A stretch of DNA of 60,949 bases. It comes from an uncultured Roseburia sp. Its GTDB lineage: Bacteria > Bacillota > Clostridia > Lachnospirales > Lachnospiraceae. Shown here piece by piece: positions 1-8,048 of this stretch. The stretch's first letter is position 1. Every line of letters begins with the position of its first letter. The stretch spans positions 1 to 60,949 of the forward strand of contig CANONN010000019.1 in the NCBI GenBank assembly GCA_947567625.1. Reading direction: 5' to 3'. The position numbers were made by a program, and so were the translations under genes. The notes below the pieces were generated by a model. That model was not told the origin of the DNA and searched no databases. It saw only the letters and a list, made by a program, of their open reading frames with translations.

Positions 1-2
1 CA

Positions 3-122
3 TCGTTAGTTTGGTTCTTTTCGATAGAAAATATTGTGGTTGGTATTATATGGCTATGTGGGGGAATTGTTGAACTAATCATCGCCTTGATAAGACGCAA
101 TGAGAAGAAGAAAAACAAATAA
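3..122 (+). CDS. C-terminal end of a membrane protein (partial)
   Basis: An open frame runs in from the left edge and stops at 120-122. The visible 39 residues include a hydrophobic helix (about residues 11-31, IVVGIIWLCGG followed by VELIIALI) and end in a lysine/arginine-rich tail (RRNEKKKNK). That pattern fits the last transmembrane helix of a small integral membrane protein with a cytoplasmic positive tail. The start lies outside the window and the family cannot be recognised from this fragment. Confidence 0.5.
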   Translation, partial: SLVWFFSIENIVVGIIWLCGGIVELIIALIRRNEKKKNK

Positions 123-162
123 ATTTTAGTTTGATAGGAAAGAGGAAGAAATAAACGTTTTA

Positions 163-690
163 GTGATGAATTGTAGTCCTGTCAGAAATGGAGCAACGGC
201 AGAAATAGTAAACATAGTTTCAGAATGTCTAAAGGAGCGATACGAGGTCAGAAGTATATGTATTGATGATTTTGATATTAGTTTTTGTAAAGGGTGTAGA
301 ACGTGCCATAATACAGCAAAATGTGTTCAGCATGATGATGTTGATAAAATAATTGAGTATTATGAGTGGGCAGACATTATCATATCGGTATCGCCTTCTT
401 ATTGGGCAGATATCCCCGGACAGTTTAAAGTTTTTATTGATAGATGTACACCTTGGTGCAATACCCATGAGCCACATGCGATTTTAAGTACTGGAAAGAA
501 AGGTTATGTGGTGGCATTAAGAACAGGAACAAGCATGAGAGAATGTCAGCATATTTTTGATAGCATTGAGCATTTTTATGGGCATTTAGAGGTTGCGTGT
601 TGCGATAGATTAGGTTTATGTTCTGTGGAATATAAAAAAGACGTGGAACAAAGGAAAGATGAAATCATACAATTTTGTAATAAGATTTAA
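163..690 (+). CDS. Flavodoxin-like NAD(P)H-dependent FMN reductase family protein
   Basis: About 175 residues with the flavodoxin-fold pattern of the NADPH-dependent FMN reductase family: an N-terminal NCSPVRNGAT phosphate-binding loop, a CKGCRTC cysteine motif near residues 42-48, and SPSYWADIPGQFKVFIDR, where the family usually has a SPVYW...P..lK.fiDR segment. Such proteins reduce quinones, nitro compounds or iron and act in the cytoplasm. The annotated start is GTG at 163. The frame is open upstream and reads ATA-AAC-GTT-TTA before it, exactly where homologues have their initiating Met-Lys-Ile/Val-Leu strand, and a GAGGAAG ribosome site at 142-148 sits 2 nt before the ATA at 151. The natural start may therefore have been at 151 and been lost. 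A second member of the family lies at 52758. Confidence 0.75.
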   Translation: MMNCSPVRNGATAEIVNIVSECLKERYEVRSICIDDFDISFCKGCRTCHNTAKCVQHDDVDKIIEYYEWADIIISVSPSYWADIPGQFKVFIDRCTPWCNTHEPHAILSTGKKGYVVALRTGTSMRECQHIFDSIEHFYGHLEVACCDRLGLCSVEYKKDVEQRKDEIIQFCNKI

Positions 691-823
691 CCAAAGTCCT
701 TTTTGAAACTTTACAATAGTAATTTCATTTTTCTCAGGGAATAGACTTTTACATTAATTTTAGCTTAATGACATTGGGCACTTACCATGCCTTGATGTTT
801 AAGTGATAAATAAGGAGCAAAAG

Positions 824-832
824 TGGTATAAT
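824..832 (+). promoter_or_regulatory. Extended -10 promoter for the VOC gene
   Basis: TGG-TATAAT (TGN extended -10) lies 42 nt before the next start codon. No good -35 hexamer sits at 16-18 nt upstream, which is usual for extended -10 promoters. Read from sequence only. Confidence 0.4.
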
Positions 833-873
833 CAAATGGATAAATTGTGATTTGATGGAAAAGGAGAATAAAA

Positions 874-1296
874 ATGCAGATTGTACCTACACTAAATTTT
901 GGAGGAAACTGCCGGGAAGCAATTCAAATGTATGAAAAGGCATTTAATGGAAAAATTAGTTGCATGATTACATACGGAGAGGCGAATGACCCTGCATATA
1001 TTCCGTTGCTTAAGGAAAATCAAAAAGAATATATATACCATTCGGAGCTTGTATTGGATAATCAAAGAATTATCATGAGTGACCATGTGGATATTGAATT
1101 TCAAACGTGCTATTCCAATTTCCTTACGATCATGTATGATACAAAAGAGGAAGTGCAAAGGGCATATGAAATCATGAAAGAAGGAAGTAAGACAATTTAT
1201 CAGCTGGAAGCAACGCCCTACAGTTCGTGCCGAGTTGTTTTTGTTGATAAGTTTGGAATTCGTTGGGGAATTATGACCGAACAAACACAGCGATGA
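874..1296 (+). CDS. VOC/PhnB-like glyoxalase-fold protein
   Basis: 140 residues beginning MQIVPTLNFGGNCREAI, the typical opening of PhnB-like proteins of the vicinal oxygen chelate superfamily, followed by an A-x-x-M/Y-Y-E-K-A-F core and ending with the family signature FVDKFGIRWGI (DxFGxxWxI). The substrate is unknown; PhnB-like proteins are often listed as 3-demethylubiquinone-9 methyltransferase-like, but no such activity can be inferred here. The GGAAAAGGAG site at 857-866 fixes the ATG at 874. It looks monocistronic, with a hairpin shortly downstream. Confidence 0.85.
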   Translation: MQIVPTLNFGGNCREAIQMYEKAFNGKISCMITYGEANDPAYIPLLKENQKEYIYHSELVLDNQRIIMSDHVDIEFQTCYSNFLTIMYDTKEEVQRAYEIMKEGSKTIYQLEATPYSSCRVVFVDKFGIRWGIMTEQTQR

Positions 1297-1335
1297 GTTC
1301 AAATTTGTCAAGTTAGAGTAGAAGAGAACAGCGAA

Positions 1336-1360
1336 TTGATAATTTCCTTATCAATGTTTT
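1336..1360 (+). terminator. Possible terminator after the VOC gene
   Basis: A perfect 7-bp hairpin, TTGATAA-TTTCC-TTATCAA, is followed by TGTTTT. It lies 40 nt after the stop codon. The stem is AT-rich and the T-run is broken, so termination would be weak. Confidence 0.4.
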
Positions 1361-2469
1361 ATAAACATAGTATTAGCATCATGTATATAAGGGTGGATAA
1401 GAAAAAAATCTTTTGTGGCAAAACAGTGTCAAGAAATCATGCAAATAAAAATACGCCACACAAAAACAACGATTTTATGCTGTTTTCCGTAATAACAAGT
1501 ATAGAAAATACCACAAAAAACGCGATTCAAATACCATGTGAGTGGTCGGACAGTGGGTTCAGGCAGGGTTACTATTAGTTGCCTGTTATGGCACTGAGCT
1601 GGAACGCCTATAAGCCCGCAGAAAAAATTTAAGAAGGACATACGAGATAACGAAGAAGTTTTATATTGATGTAAAATCCGGGAAAATGTATGTCCCAAGT
1701 GTCGGAGTCCTAATCCCATTTAACTTATTCGAGGCGTTGTGTGTCGCAAACAAAGGGGGGAGAAATATCCAACGCAGGATAATCATTTCTGGCCAAAGTA
1801 TCTGGGGATGAGATACGCGCCAGGGATACCTATGACACCCATGAAAAAGTTTATTGGATGGCTGATCTACCTAATTGAAAAAAGATTGTCAAAGTCAATG
1901 GTGATAACTTATAAGAAATAGTCCCACAGCTTCCCGTTTGCATGTAGATAGAGTGTTTATCTGATTTTGCCTTCGTCAGTATTTTACCACTGATTATATT
2001 TTGATCTATAATTTTCCCGAACAGTAAAAATATAGAGATAAAAAAGAACTTTTGTGAAGTTTGGTTCTGTTAGCGGAGATATTTTTGACTTGTTCATAAT
2101 ATCGTGTGCATTTGAGTATAGAAAAGGTGCAGCCGATGTACGGTTGACCCGATGCTATGCTATTTGGTTTGTTGTAATCGGAAGTAAACAAGCAGTTATT
2201 CGGCTCAAAGCGAAATACTCAAATACTTGTGTTGTGATTCTCTTCCATTTAGTAGCCGCTATTCGAGGAGTTGAAATGAAACAGCTGGAAGATACCTGCA
2301 AGGCAGAGTTAAAAGTCTATTTTAAACAATTATAAGGGGATGATTTAAACAAAACGCATAATAAAAATCATAGTGGGAAAAAGAGTTCACAAGGTCAGGG
2401 ACGGTATATGGAGCCGGCTTGTTATCATTATGTACATTGCTGCGAGCATAAAAAATAGCGGAGGATATA
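1361..2469. other. About 1.1 kb with no convincing gene; possibly decayed coding DNA
   Basis: Several open frames of 60-96 codons exist on both strands, but none has a good ribosome site or a recognisable family. Short stretches look like relics: NVCPKCRSPNP (about 1670-1715, resembling a zinc ribbon), DEIRARDTYDTHEKVYWMAD (about 1806-1865), and MKQLEDTCKAELKVYFKQL before the stop at 2335. A 16-codon frame at 2408-2458 (MEPACYHYVHCCEHKK) is rich in Cys and His and ends 11 nt before the next gene. The stretch is strikingly AT-rich. I cannot support a functional gene here. Confidence 0.5.
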
Positions 2470-2973
2470 ATGACATTTTTATCAGAAAACATAGAGAAAG
2501 GGATTAGGGAGAAGCCCCAAATAATCGCATATGAGATGTCAAACGAGAAAGACTTTGCGTATCACAATGACATCGCTTGCGTCCCTTTTGAGAAACAATA
2601 TTGGCATGAATACCGGAAGGTCTATAATGATTGTTTTTATGAAGTGAGAAAAGCGTTGGAGATTGAACCAATCAATTTTTATTCAGACTATTCTCAAATC
2701 AAAGATAAAGTAAATGATATTTTTCTTTATTTGCAAGAAAGAGGAATTGCAGGTGCCGTTTCTTGCAGCGGAAATGAGATAGATGATTTGATCGTGAAGA
2801 AAACGTATCAAGGACAAGGGATAGGACAAAAATTGTTGATGTGGGGAATGCATCATATACGGGAACAAGGCTGCAAAGAAATTATATTGCACGTCGCTGA
2901 ATGGAATCAAAATGCGGTCAAATTGTATTTAAAAAATGGATTTGAAATCAAGAAAAGGGAAAAGGTTCGTTAG
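2470..2973 (+). CDS. GNAT family N-acetyltransferase
   Basis: 167 residues with the GNAT acetyl-CoA signature VKKTYQGQGIGQKLL (Q/R-x-x-G-x-G/A pyrophosphate loop) near residues 116-130, followed by ILHVAEWNQNAVKLYLKNGF, the usual motif B (N-xx-A-xx-LY-xx-GF). The N-terminal half is unlike well-known subfamilies, so the acceptor is unknown. The ribosome site GGAGG at 2460-2464 is well placed. The gene is followed by a second, dissimilar GNAT gene; runs of small acetyltransferase genes are common in variable regions of clostridial genomes. Confidence 0.85.
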   Translation: MTFLSENIEKGIREKPQIIAYEMSNEKDFAYHNDIACVPFEKQYWHEYRKVYNDCFYEVRKALEIEPINFYSDYSQIKDKVNDIFLYLQERGIAGAVSCSGNEIDDLIVKKTYQGQGIGQKLLMWGMHHIREQGCKEIILHVAEWNQNAVKLYLKNGFEIKKREKVR

Positions 2974-3036
2974 ATTCATTTAAAATCACTGCAAAATAGT
3001 TGGATAATAAAATTTTTATAAGGACAGATTGTTTGT

Positions 3037-3546
3037 ATGATGGTGGAATTAAAAAATTATCAAAAAGAAGACGCGGCAGTCATTTGCAGTTGGATAAAAG
3101 ACGAAACGAGTTTATATCAATGGTCCGCTGACAAAATAGAGACATTTCCGCTTCGGTGCCATGCTTTAAATGAAGCCTATGCGCCTATGATTCGGGGAGG
3201 CGGATTTGTCCCGCTCAGTGCATTTGATGAGAACGGCACTCTTGTGGGGCATCTGTGTATTCGATATCCCGATGCGAATGATGATCGTACGGTGCGTTTT
3301 GGATTTGTTATTGTCGCGCCGAATATTAGAGGATGCGGAAATGGCAAAAAAATGTTGCAGGTGGCAATCGACTATGTTGAAAATACGTTACACGCATCTA
3401 AAATTACATTAGGAGTATTTGCGAACAATGATCGCGCAAGATACTGCTATGAAGCAGTCGGCTTTCGTTCTGTCGGAAAAACCGAAGTTTATAAAATGTC
3501 AATCGGTGAATGGGAATGTATAGAAATGGAGTTCGATATCGTTTGA
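3037..3546 (+). CDS. GNAT family N-acetyltransferase (RimJ/RimL-like)
   Basis: 169 residues. The pattern VELKNYQKEDAAVICSWIKD at the N-terminus, VAPNIRGCGNGKKML as the acetyl-CoA loop (R-G-x-G-x-G/K) and GVFANNDRARYCYEAVGF as motif B place it in the RimJ/RimL-like GNAT group, which acetylates N-termini, amines or small molecules. The acceptor cannot be told. The start is ATG 3037 (or 3040) behind an AAGGA at 3020-3024. A strong hairpin follows 80 bp downstream. Confidence 0.85.
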   Translation: MMVELKNYQKEDAAVICSWIKDETSLYQWSADKIETFPLRCHALNEAYAPMIRGGGFVPLSAFDENGTLVGHLCIRYPDANDDRTVRFGFVIVAPNIRGCGNGKKMLQVAIDYVENTLHASKITLGVFANNDRARYCYEAVGFRSVGKTEVYKMSIGEWECIEMEFDIV

Positions 3547-3626
3547 AAAAGTCAAGCAAGTACATATTCGGAGGAAGCGTAAGAATTGGAAATTGGAGAA
3601 AGCGTAAGAATGGAGCGTGTGGATGG

Positions 3627-3678
3627 AACGATCAGGCGGGTGCTTGGCATCGCCTGATCGTTTACATTCTGGCTTTTT
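3627..3678 (+). terminator. Hairpin terminator after the GNAT gene
   Basis: A perfect 12-bp stem, AACGATCAGGCG (3627-3638) with CGCCTGATCGTT (3651-3662), a 12-nt loop, and then TACATTCTGGCTTTTTT. The T-run is displaced by about 10 nt, so termination efficiency is uncertain. It may also serve the minus-strand gene that ends at 3738. Confidence 0.6.
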
Positions 3679-3737
3679 TGGCGTTGCTAGTTCATGCTTG
3701 TTCTTTTTCTGTCGATAGCCTAGCATGATACGCGCCG

Positions 3738-3920
3738 TTAGAAAAGCTGATTCACCACATCCACTACCTTGTCGGAGCGGTCGCCGTCCTGATATGCATT
3801 GTACATCTTTTCTTTCTGTGCTTCCGTCAATTTCTCGTGCGGCATCCTAAGCTCCATGTCTGCGACTCCCAGCGTCCAGATTCCGTTTTCAATCCAGCCC
3901 GCGCCCATCCAGTTATCCAT
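3738..3920 (-). CDS. Small conserved protein of unknown function
   Basis: 60 residues, starting MDNWMGAGWIENGIWTLGVA and ending DKVVDVVNQLF. The start is chosen at 3920 because a strong AAAGGAGGG site precedes it by 5 nt; an upstream in-frame extension has no ribosome site. The N-terminal half is rich in Trp and Gly, and the C-terminal half is a charged amphipathic helix. I do not recognise a named family. The codon pattern and ribosome site make it a likely real gene. It stands alone on its strand. Confidence 0.65.
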   Translation of the reverse strand: MDNWMGAGWIENGIWTLGVADMELRMPHEKLTEAQKEKMYNAYQDGDRSDKVVDVVNQLF

Positions 3921-4183
3921 GACAGCCCTCCTTTTCTTTGTAGAAAACAGCGTTGTCAAACGCATGAAAAGAATCACATTGAGATTCCTTTTTGTATGGC
4001 ATACAGTGATGCGCCGCGTCATAAAAAACGCTGCGCGAAATTAGTCTGCTGTCATAGTATGTGTCAGTTGTGTTGCGCTATGCTGGCAAGTAGCGGAAAA
4101 TTAGGAAGAAATATTTCTTGACCGATTTTTCGGGTTATGAGAAAATTTAAAAAATATAAAAAGTCCGAGAGGGGGAACTGATT

Positions 4184-5245
4184 TTGCAGGTACAAGGCGG
4201 CACATATATTGCGATACCCTCCATTTTGAAAGTGGAGGCGGGAGCACTGGCACATCTTGGTAATTATTTGAAAGAGGCCGGATTTCACCATGTGGTGATC
4301 TTATTTGGAAACGGATTGATCGATATGTTCGGGACGGATGTCATGGCTTCCTTACGGAACGTGGATATTGAGGTTTTGGAATATCTGGAGATGGACACGG
4401 CGGAGGTGACGGCGATTTCAGAGTTGGCATTCTCCATGCCGTCTAAGACACAGGCAGTGATCGGCATTGGGGGCGGAAAAGTCATTGACGCAGCAAAATA
4501 TTGTGGGTTTTTATTAAAAATCCCCTTTATCAGTGTGCCCACATCCTCTTCCAGCGACGGCTTTTCCAGTGCCAGCGCATCACTGGTAGTAGACGGGCGC
4601 AGAAAATCCCTGCCGGCTAAGATGGCATATGGAATTATTGTCGATACGCAGGTAATTCGCAGTGCGCCCGAACGGTTTCTCTATTCCGGCATCGGTGATA
4701 TGGTCTCCAAAATCACGGCGCTGTATGACTGGCAGTTTGAGGAAGACCACGGCGTGGCCGTTGTCAATGATTTTGCGATGATGGTTGCCAAAAAGGCGGT
4801 AAACAGTTTTGTGCGTACGCCCTATGAGACAATTCACGATGCATTATTTTTGAAAGAATTGCTCGATTCACTGGCGATGAGCGGCATTGCCAATGAGATT
4901 GCGGGTTCGAGCGCGCCCACCAGCGGCAGCGAGCATCTGATCTCCCATGCGCTGGACAAGATGCTCGAGCATCCGCAGCTCCACGGTATACAGGTGGGAA
5001 TTGCCACCTATCTGATGGCTGTGGTACAGGATCACCGCTATGAGCGGGTCGATGCGGTGTTTGAAAAGACCGGGTTTTGGGATTATGTAAAGACATTGCA
5101 CTTGGATGTGCAGGATTACCTGCGGGCAATTGATATGGCTCCCGCGATCAAACCGTTCCGATACACCTATCTGCATGAACAGGCGTACCGGGAAAAGGCC
5201 AAGGATGTGTTGCAAAATGACGCCAGATTACGGGAGATATTTTGA
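4184..5245 (+). CDS. egsA: sn-glycerol-1-phosphate dehydrogenase (AraM/EgsA family)
   Basis: 353 residues of the iron-containing alcohol dehydrogenase superfamily, glycerol-1-phosphate dehydrogenase branch: GIGGGKVIDAAKYCGF (NAD(P)-binding GGG motif), PTSSSSDGFSSASAS (the G1PDH form of the PT..S/T.SD..S motif), and metal-ligand segments around D..SK and SGSEHLISHALD, HGIQVGIATYL. These enzymes reduce dihydroxyacetone phosphate to sn-glycerol-1-phosphate. In Bacillus the partner is PcrB; no pcrB-like gene is next to it here. The start is TTG at 4184 behind GAGGGGGA. It is monocistronic. Confidence 0.85.
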   Translation: MQVQGGTYIAIPSILKVEAGALAHLGNYLKEAGFHHVVILFGNGLIDMFGTDVMASLRNVDIEVLEYLEMDTAEVTAISELAFSMPSKTQAVIGIGGGKVIDAAKYCGFLLKIPFISVPTSSSSDGFSSASASLVVDGRRKSLPAKMAYGIIVDTQVIRSAPERFLYSGIGDMVSKITALYDWQFEEDHGVAVVNDFAMMVAKKAVNSFVRTPYETIHDALFLKELLDSLAMSGIANEIAGSSAPTSGSEHLISHALDKMLEHPQLHGIQVGIATYLMAVVQDHRYERVDAVFEKTGFWDYVKTLHLDVQDYLRAIDMAPAIKPFRYTYLHEQAYREKAKDVLQNDARLREIF

Positions 5246-5655
5246 TTTATCTGTGCGGCGGACTGGCGGGGCATCACAATAAGAAACCTGGCGGCGGAGA
5301 GGATATTATTTTCTGAATACACTATATTTTTTATTCAAGTAACTCTCTTTTCGGAAAAGTGTTCCTAATGCTATAATTAAATTTTTCTATGTAAAAACTG
5401 TAAAGTGGTGTTAAGAGGTATCATATCAGTGTGATGATAGGGATTAGACTCTGCCGCTTTTAAGTGTTTTCTCTAAGTTTATCTTTGGGTGATTGATTCG
5501 ATTAGTTGAAACAGCTATAATATACGCAGTTCGCAATAGGAGTGCAAATATGTTTGCAGATATTACCGCGTGGTAACACTTTCATAGGTAAGAGAAAATA
5601 TATTTGCATATATGACTGCACGGGAACACATGCACAGGTAAAAAGGAGCGAATAC
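5246..5655 (+). promoter_or_regulatory. Long leader with a sigma-A promoter (5493-5521)
   Basis: No gene is seen in this 410-bp stretch. TTGATT (5493-5498), a 17-nt spacer and TATAAT (5516-5521) form a good vegetative promoter, leaving a leader of about 125 nt before the response-regulator gene. A second TATAAT lies near 5370 with a poor -35. The leader holds two small hairpins: GCAAA-TATG-TTTGC (about 5546-5559) and TTACC-GCGT-GGTAA (5563-5576). The fragment GCAGTTCGCAATAGGAG near 5525 resembles part of the palindromic repeat found at 22.3 and 40.1 kb. Confidence 0.55.
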
Positions 5656-6324
5656 GTGAACAAAATATTGATTATCGAGGATGATAGAACCATAAACGGA
5701 TTGTTGCGGAGTATCATGGAAAAAAACGGATATGCTGTTGACAATGCGTACAATGGAATAGACGGACTTGCCATGGGATTGCATGAAGATTATAGTCTGA
5801 TACTGCTGGATTTGATGCTGCCGGAGAAAACAGGCGAGGATATTGTCAAGGAGCTGCGGAGGGCGCATGAGACGCCTATTATTGTATTATCTGCCAAAAG
5901 TGAGGCATGTAACCGCGTAGAACTCCTTCGGCTTGGAGCGGACGATTACATAACGAAGCCGTTTGATCTTGATGAAGTGCTTCTGCGGATTCAAGCCGTA
6001 CTCCGAAGAACTTTGCAGCAAGAAACCAGGGATATTTCGTTCCGTGAGCTTGTGATAAAGACGGATGCGAAGCGTGTTTTCATAAATGACGAGGAATTGG
6101 CTTGCACTGCAACAGAATATGCGATACTGGAACTTTTGCTGAAAAATCCAGCCAGAATATTTTCAAAGCGCACTCTCTACGAGCTTGTGATGGGCGAGGA
6201 CTATTTGCAGGAGGATAATACAATGAATGTCCATATAAGCAATCTGCGCCGAAAAATTGCAAAATACACCGACAAAAAGTATATTGAAACCGTTTACGGC
6301 ATGGGATACCGGCTCATTAATTGA
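5656..6324 (+). CDS. OmpR/PhoB-family response regulator of a peptide-sensing ABC module
   Basis: 222 residues. The receiver domain (1-115) has the acidic pair EDD at 8-10, phospho-acceptor Asp52 in LILLDLMLPE, and Lys101 in YITKPFD. A winged-helix DNA-binding domain (about 125-222) ends in the usual YIETVYGMGYRL. The start is GTG at 5656, preceded at 5 nt by AAAAGGAGCG; the frame is open upstream without a ribosome site. The order regulator / ABC ATPase / permease / histidine kinase matches bacitracin- and lantibiotic-defence modules in Firmicutes, in which the kinase senses the peptide and the regulator switches on the transporter. The promoter at 5493-5521 probably drives the whole set. 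Confidence 0.9.
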   Translation: MNKILIIEDDRTINGLLRSIMEKNGYAVDNAYNGIDGLAMGLHEDYSLILLDLMLPEKTGEDIVKELRRAHETPIIVLSAKSEACNRVELLRLGADDYITKPFDLDEVLLRIQAVLRRTLQQETRDISFRELVIKTDAKRVFINDEELACTATEYAILELLLKNPARIFSKRTLYELVMGEDYLQEDNTMNVHISNLRRKIAKYTDKKYIETVYGMGYRLIN

Positions 6325-6410
6325 AAAAACGTATCTTTAGATTTTCTTTAGGTTTCGTGAAGAATCTGTTACATATCGCGTTGCAATATGTAATTGGAGG
6401 TGATTGAAAC

Positions 6411-7334
6411 ATGCGAAATGCAGTATTGCAGACAAGAAACATTGTAAAGTCCTACCATCATTTTAAGGCATTGGATGATATTTCCATTGCGCTGGAAGCA
6501 GGGCATATCTACGGGTTTATAGGAGAAAACGGGGCGGGAAAAACGACGCTTTTGCGTATACTTACCGGGCTTTCTTTTCCTACAGCCGGAACGTACTCCA
6601 TTTTCGGAACAGAAACGCAAGGACAAATGCAGGATATCCGCCGGCGGATAGGGAGCACCATGCAGGAACCGACGTTATATCCCGAATTTTCGGCTTACCG
6701 CAATCTTGAATTACAGCGGGTATTACTTGGAAATCCTGATAAATCGGTCTGTGAGGAGTTGTTGAACGCGTTAGATTTATATGATGTGAGGGATAAAAAA
6801 GTCAGAGAATTTTCCATGGGCATGAAGCAGAGGTTGAGCATTGCGCTGGCGCTTGTGGGAAAACCGGAGCTGTTAATCCTGGATGAACCCGTCAATGGGC
6901 TTGACCCCAAAAATATTTCTGCGCTCCGCATGCTTTAAAAAAAATGGAACGAGGAACGTGGAACTACCATGCTCATTTCAAGCCACATTTTAAGCGAACT
7001 GTATCTTTTGGCAACAGATTATATCATGATTCACAAAGGCAGGATCATAGAGAACCTTTCCCACGAACAATTGGAAGCGAAATGTGAGAACTATGTTAAG
7101 GTTTGCACAGATCATCTGCCCCAATGTGTGACCGTCATTGAAAAAGAATTAAAGCTGTTTGATTATAAGGTGATTGACGATCACACTCTGCACATATACG
7201 CATTTACGGAAGAGCCTCAGAGGATTTCAGCGGTTTTGACGCAGAATAATATTGTAATCGGTGAATTGTCTGTATGCGGGCAAAGTCTTGAAGAATATTT
7301 TCTTTCAGTAACAGGAGGCGGACGCAATGTTTAA
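6411..7334 (+). pseudogene. BcrA-type ABC transporter ATPase interrupted by an in-frame stop
   Basis: The two open pieces, 6411-6938 (175 residues) and 6969-7334, are in the same frame and together make a normal 307-codon bacitracin-type ATPase: Walker A GENGAGKTT (residues 43-51), signature FSMGMKQRL, Walker B ELLILDEPVNGLDP, then an ochre codon at 6936-6938, then KKWNEERGTTMLISSHILSEL with the H-loop His. Homologues have Leu at the stop position (MLLKK), so one T-to-A change (TTA to TAA) explains it. The stop precedes the H-loop, so the truncated product should be inactive unless the stop is read through. The downstream permease start overlaps the end by 8 nt, as in an intact operon. The stop may be a real mutation or a sequencing error. 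Confidence 0.8.
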
Positions 7335-8037
7335 TTTGTTAAAGGTGGAGTTTTACAAACTGACGAGATTTAAATTTGGGTATATTGCCGTACTTTTTAT
7401 GTTTGTGGTTGGATATGTGTATGGGGACAACCGAATTGGCAACAGAATGTTTGACATGGCGGACAACACGGCAGTGCTGTTTTCCAGTATTGTTCACGAT
7501 ACCTCATTTGTATTTTTTATAGCAATTGTTATGGCATTATTTATGGGAAAAGATTTCTCCAACCGTACCATATGCAATGAAGTGAAGCTTGGGTATCGCC
7601 GCCTTCATATTCTGCTTTCCAGAGCAGTTGTGGTCTGCGCTTTTGCGGTATTGCTCCATGTGATCTATGTCGTATCTGCCGTCATTGGCTTTTCCATGGT
7701 GCGGGGATTTGACACAAGCTTGTTGTGCACAGAAAATATTTTATGGTTTTTGACCGTTTCCCTGCAGTTGGCGGCGGTAATCAGTGGGGTGGTTTTGCTG
7801 TCCTTTACAGCCCAAAAAGTGTCAGAGGCAATCGCCTTTTCTGTCATGTACGCGTTTATATGCTGCAATATACTGCGGAACTTTATCAGTGCAAAGGTTT
7901 TTATGCTGTCCTGTTTTTGCTTTGTGCAAACTGGTAGCAAAGGAAATTTGGGTATCGCGGTAGTCAGTGCATTGATCACTATGACGTTATTTTTGACGAT
8001 AACCGCATTTACATTTAATAAAATAGATATAAAGTAG
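7327..8037 (+). CDS. ABC-2-type permease partner of the BcrA-like ATPase
   Basis: 236 residues, almost entirely hydrophobic, with about six predicted membrane helices (around 17-33, 55-75, 100-125, 135-160, 170-190 and 205-230). The opening MFNLLKVEFYKLTRFKFGY (an amphipathic LxxEFxKLxR segment) and the motif DFSNRTICNEVKLGYRR between helices 2 and 3 are typical of BcrB-like ABC-2 permeases. Its start lies inside the last codons of the ATPase gene, so the two are translationally coupled. It should form the membrane half of a peptide-detoxifying exporter, now probably without a working ATPase. Confidence 0.85.
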   Translation: MFNLLKVEFYKLTRFKFGYIAVLFMFVVGYVYGDNRIGNRMFDMADNTAVLFSSIVHDTSFVFFIAIVMALFMGKDFSNRTICNEVKLGYRRLHILLSRAVVVCAFAVLLHVIYVVSAVIGFSMVRGFDTSLLCTENILWFLTVSLQLAAVISGVVLLSFTAQKVSEAIAFSVMYAFICCNILRNFISAKVFMLSCFCFVQTGSKGNLGIAVVSALITMTLFLTITAFTFNKIDIK

Positions 8038-8048
8038 GATGGAGAGCC

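Noticed and set aside
1336-1921. Small frames at 1336-1578, 1429-1719 (minus) and 1739-1921
   Set aside because: No ribosome sites, no family resemblance, AT-rich chance frames.
2054-2335. 93-codon plus-strand frame in the left gene-poor stretch
   Set aside because: GTG start without a ribosome site, no recognisable domain, unusual composition; only the last 20 codons look protein-like.
5546-5600. T-box or other known riboswitch in the leader of the response-regulator gene
   Set aside because: TTACCGCGTGGTAA superficially recalls a T-box motif, but the specifier stem and the GGGTGGNACCGCG sequence are absent.
6930-6980. Programmed frameshift at TTTAAAAAAAA in the ABC ATPase gene
   Set aside because: The sequences before and after the stop are already in the same frame, so a -1 or +1 shift would not restore the protein; a nonsense change explains it better.
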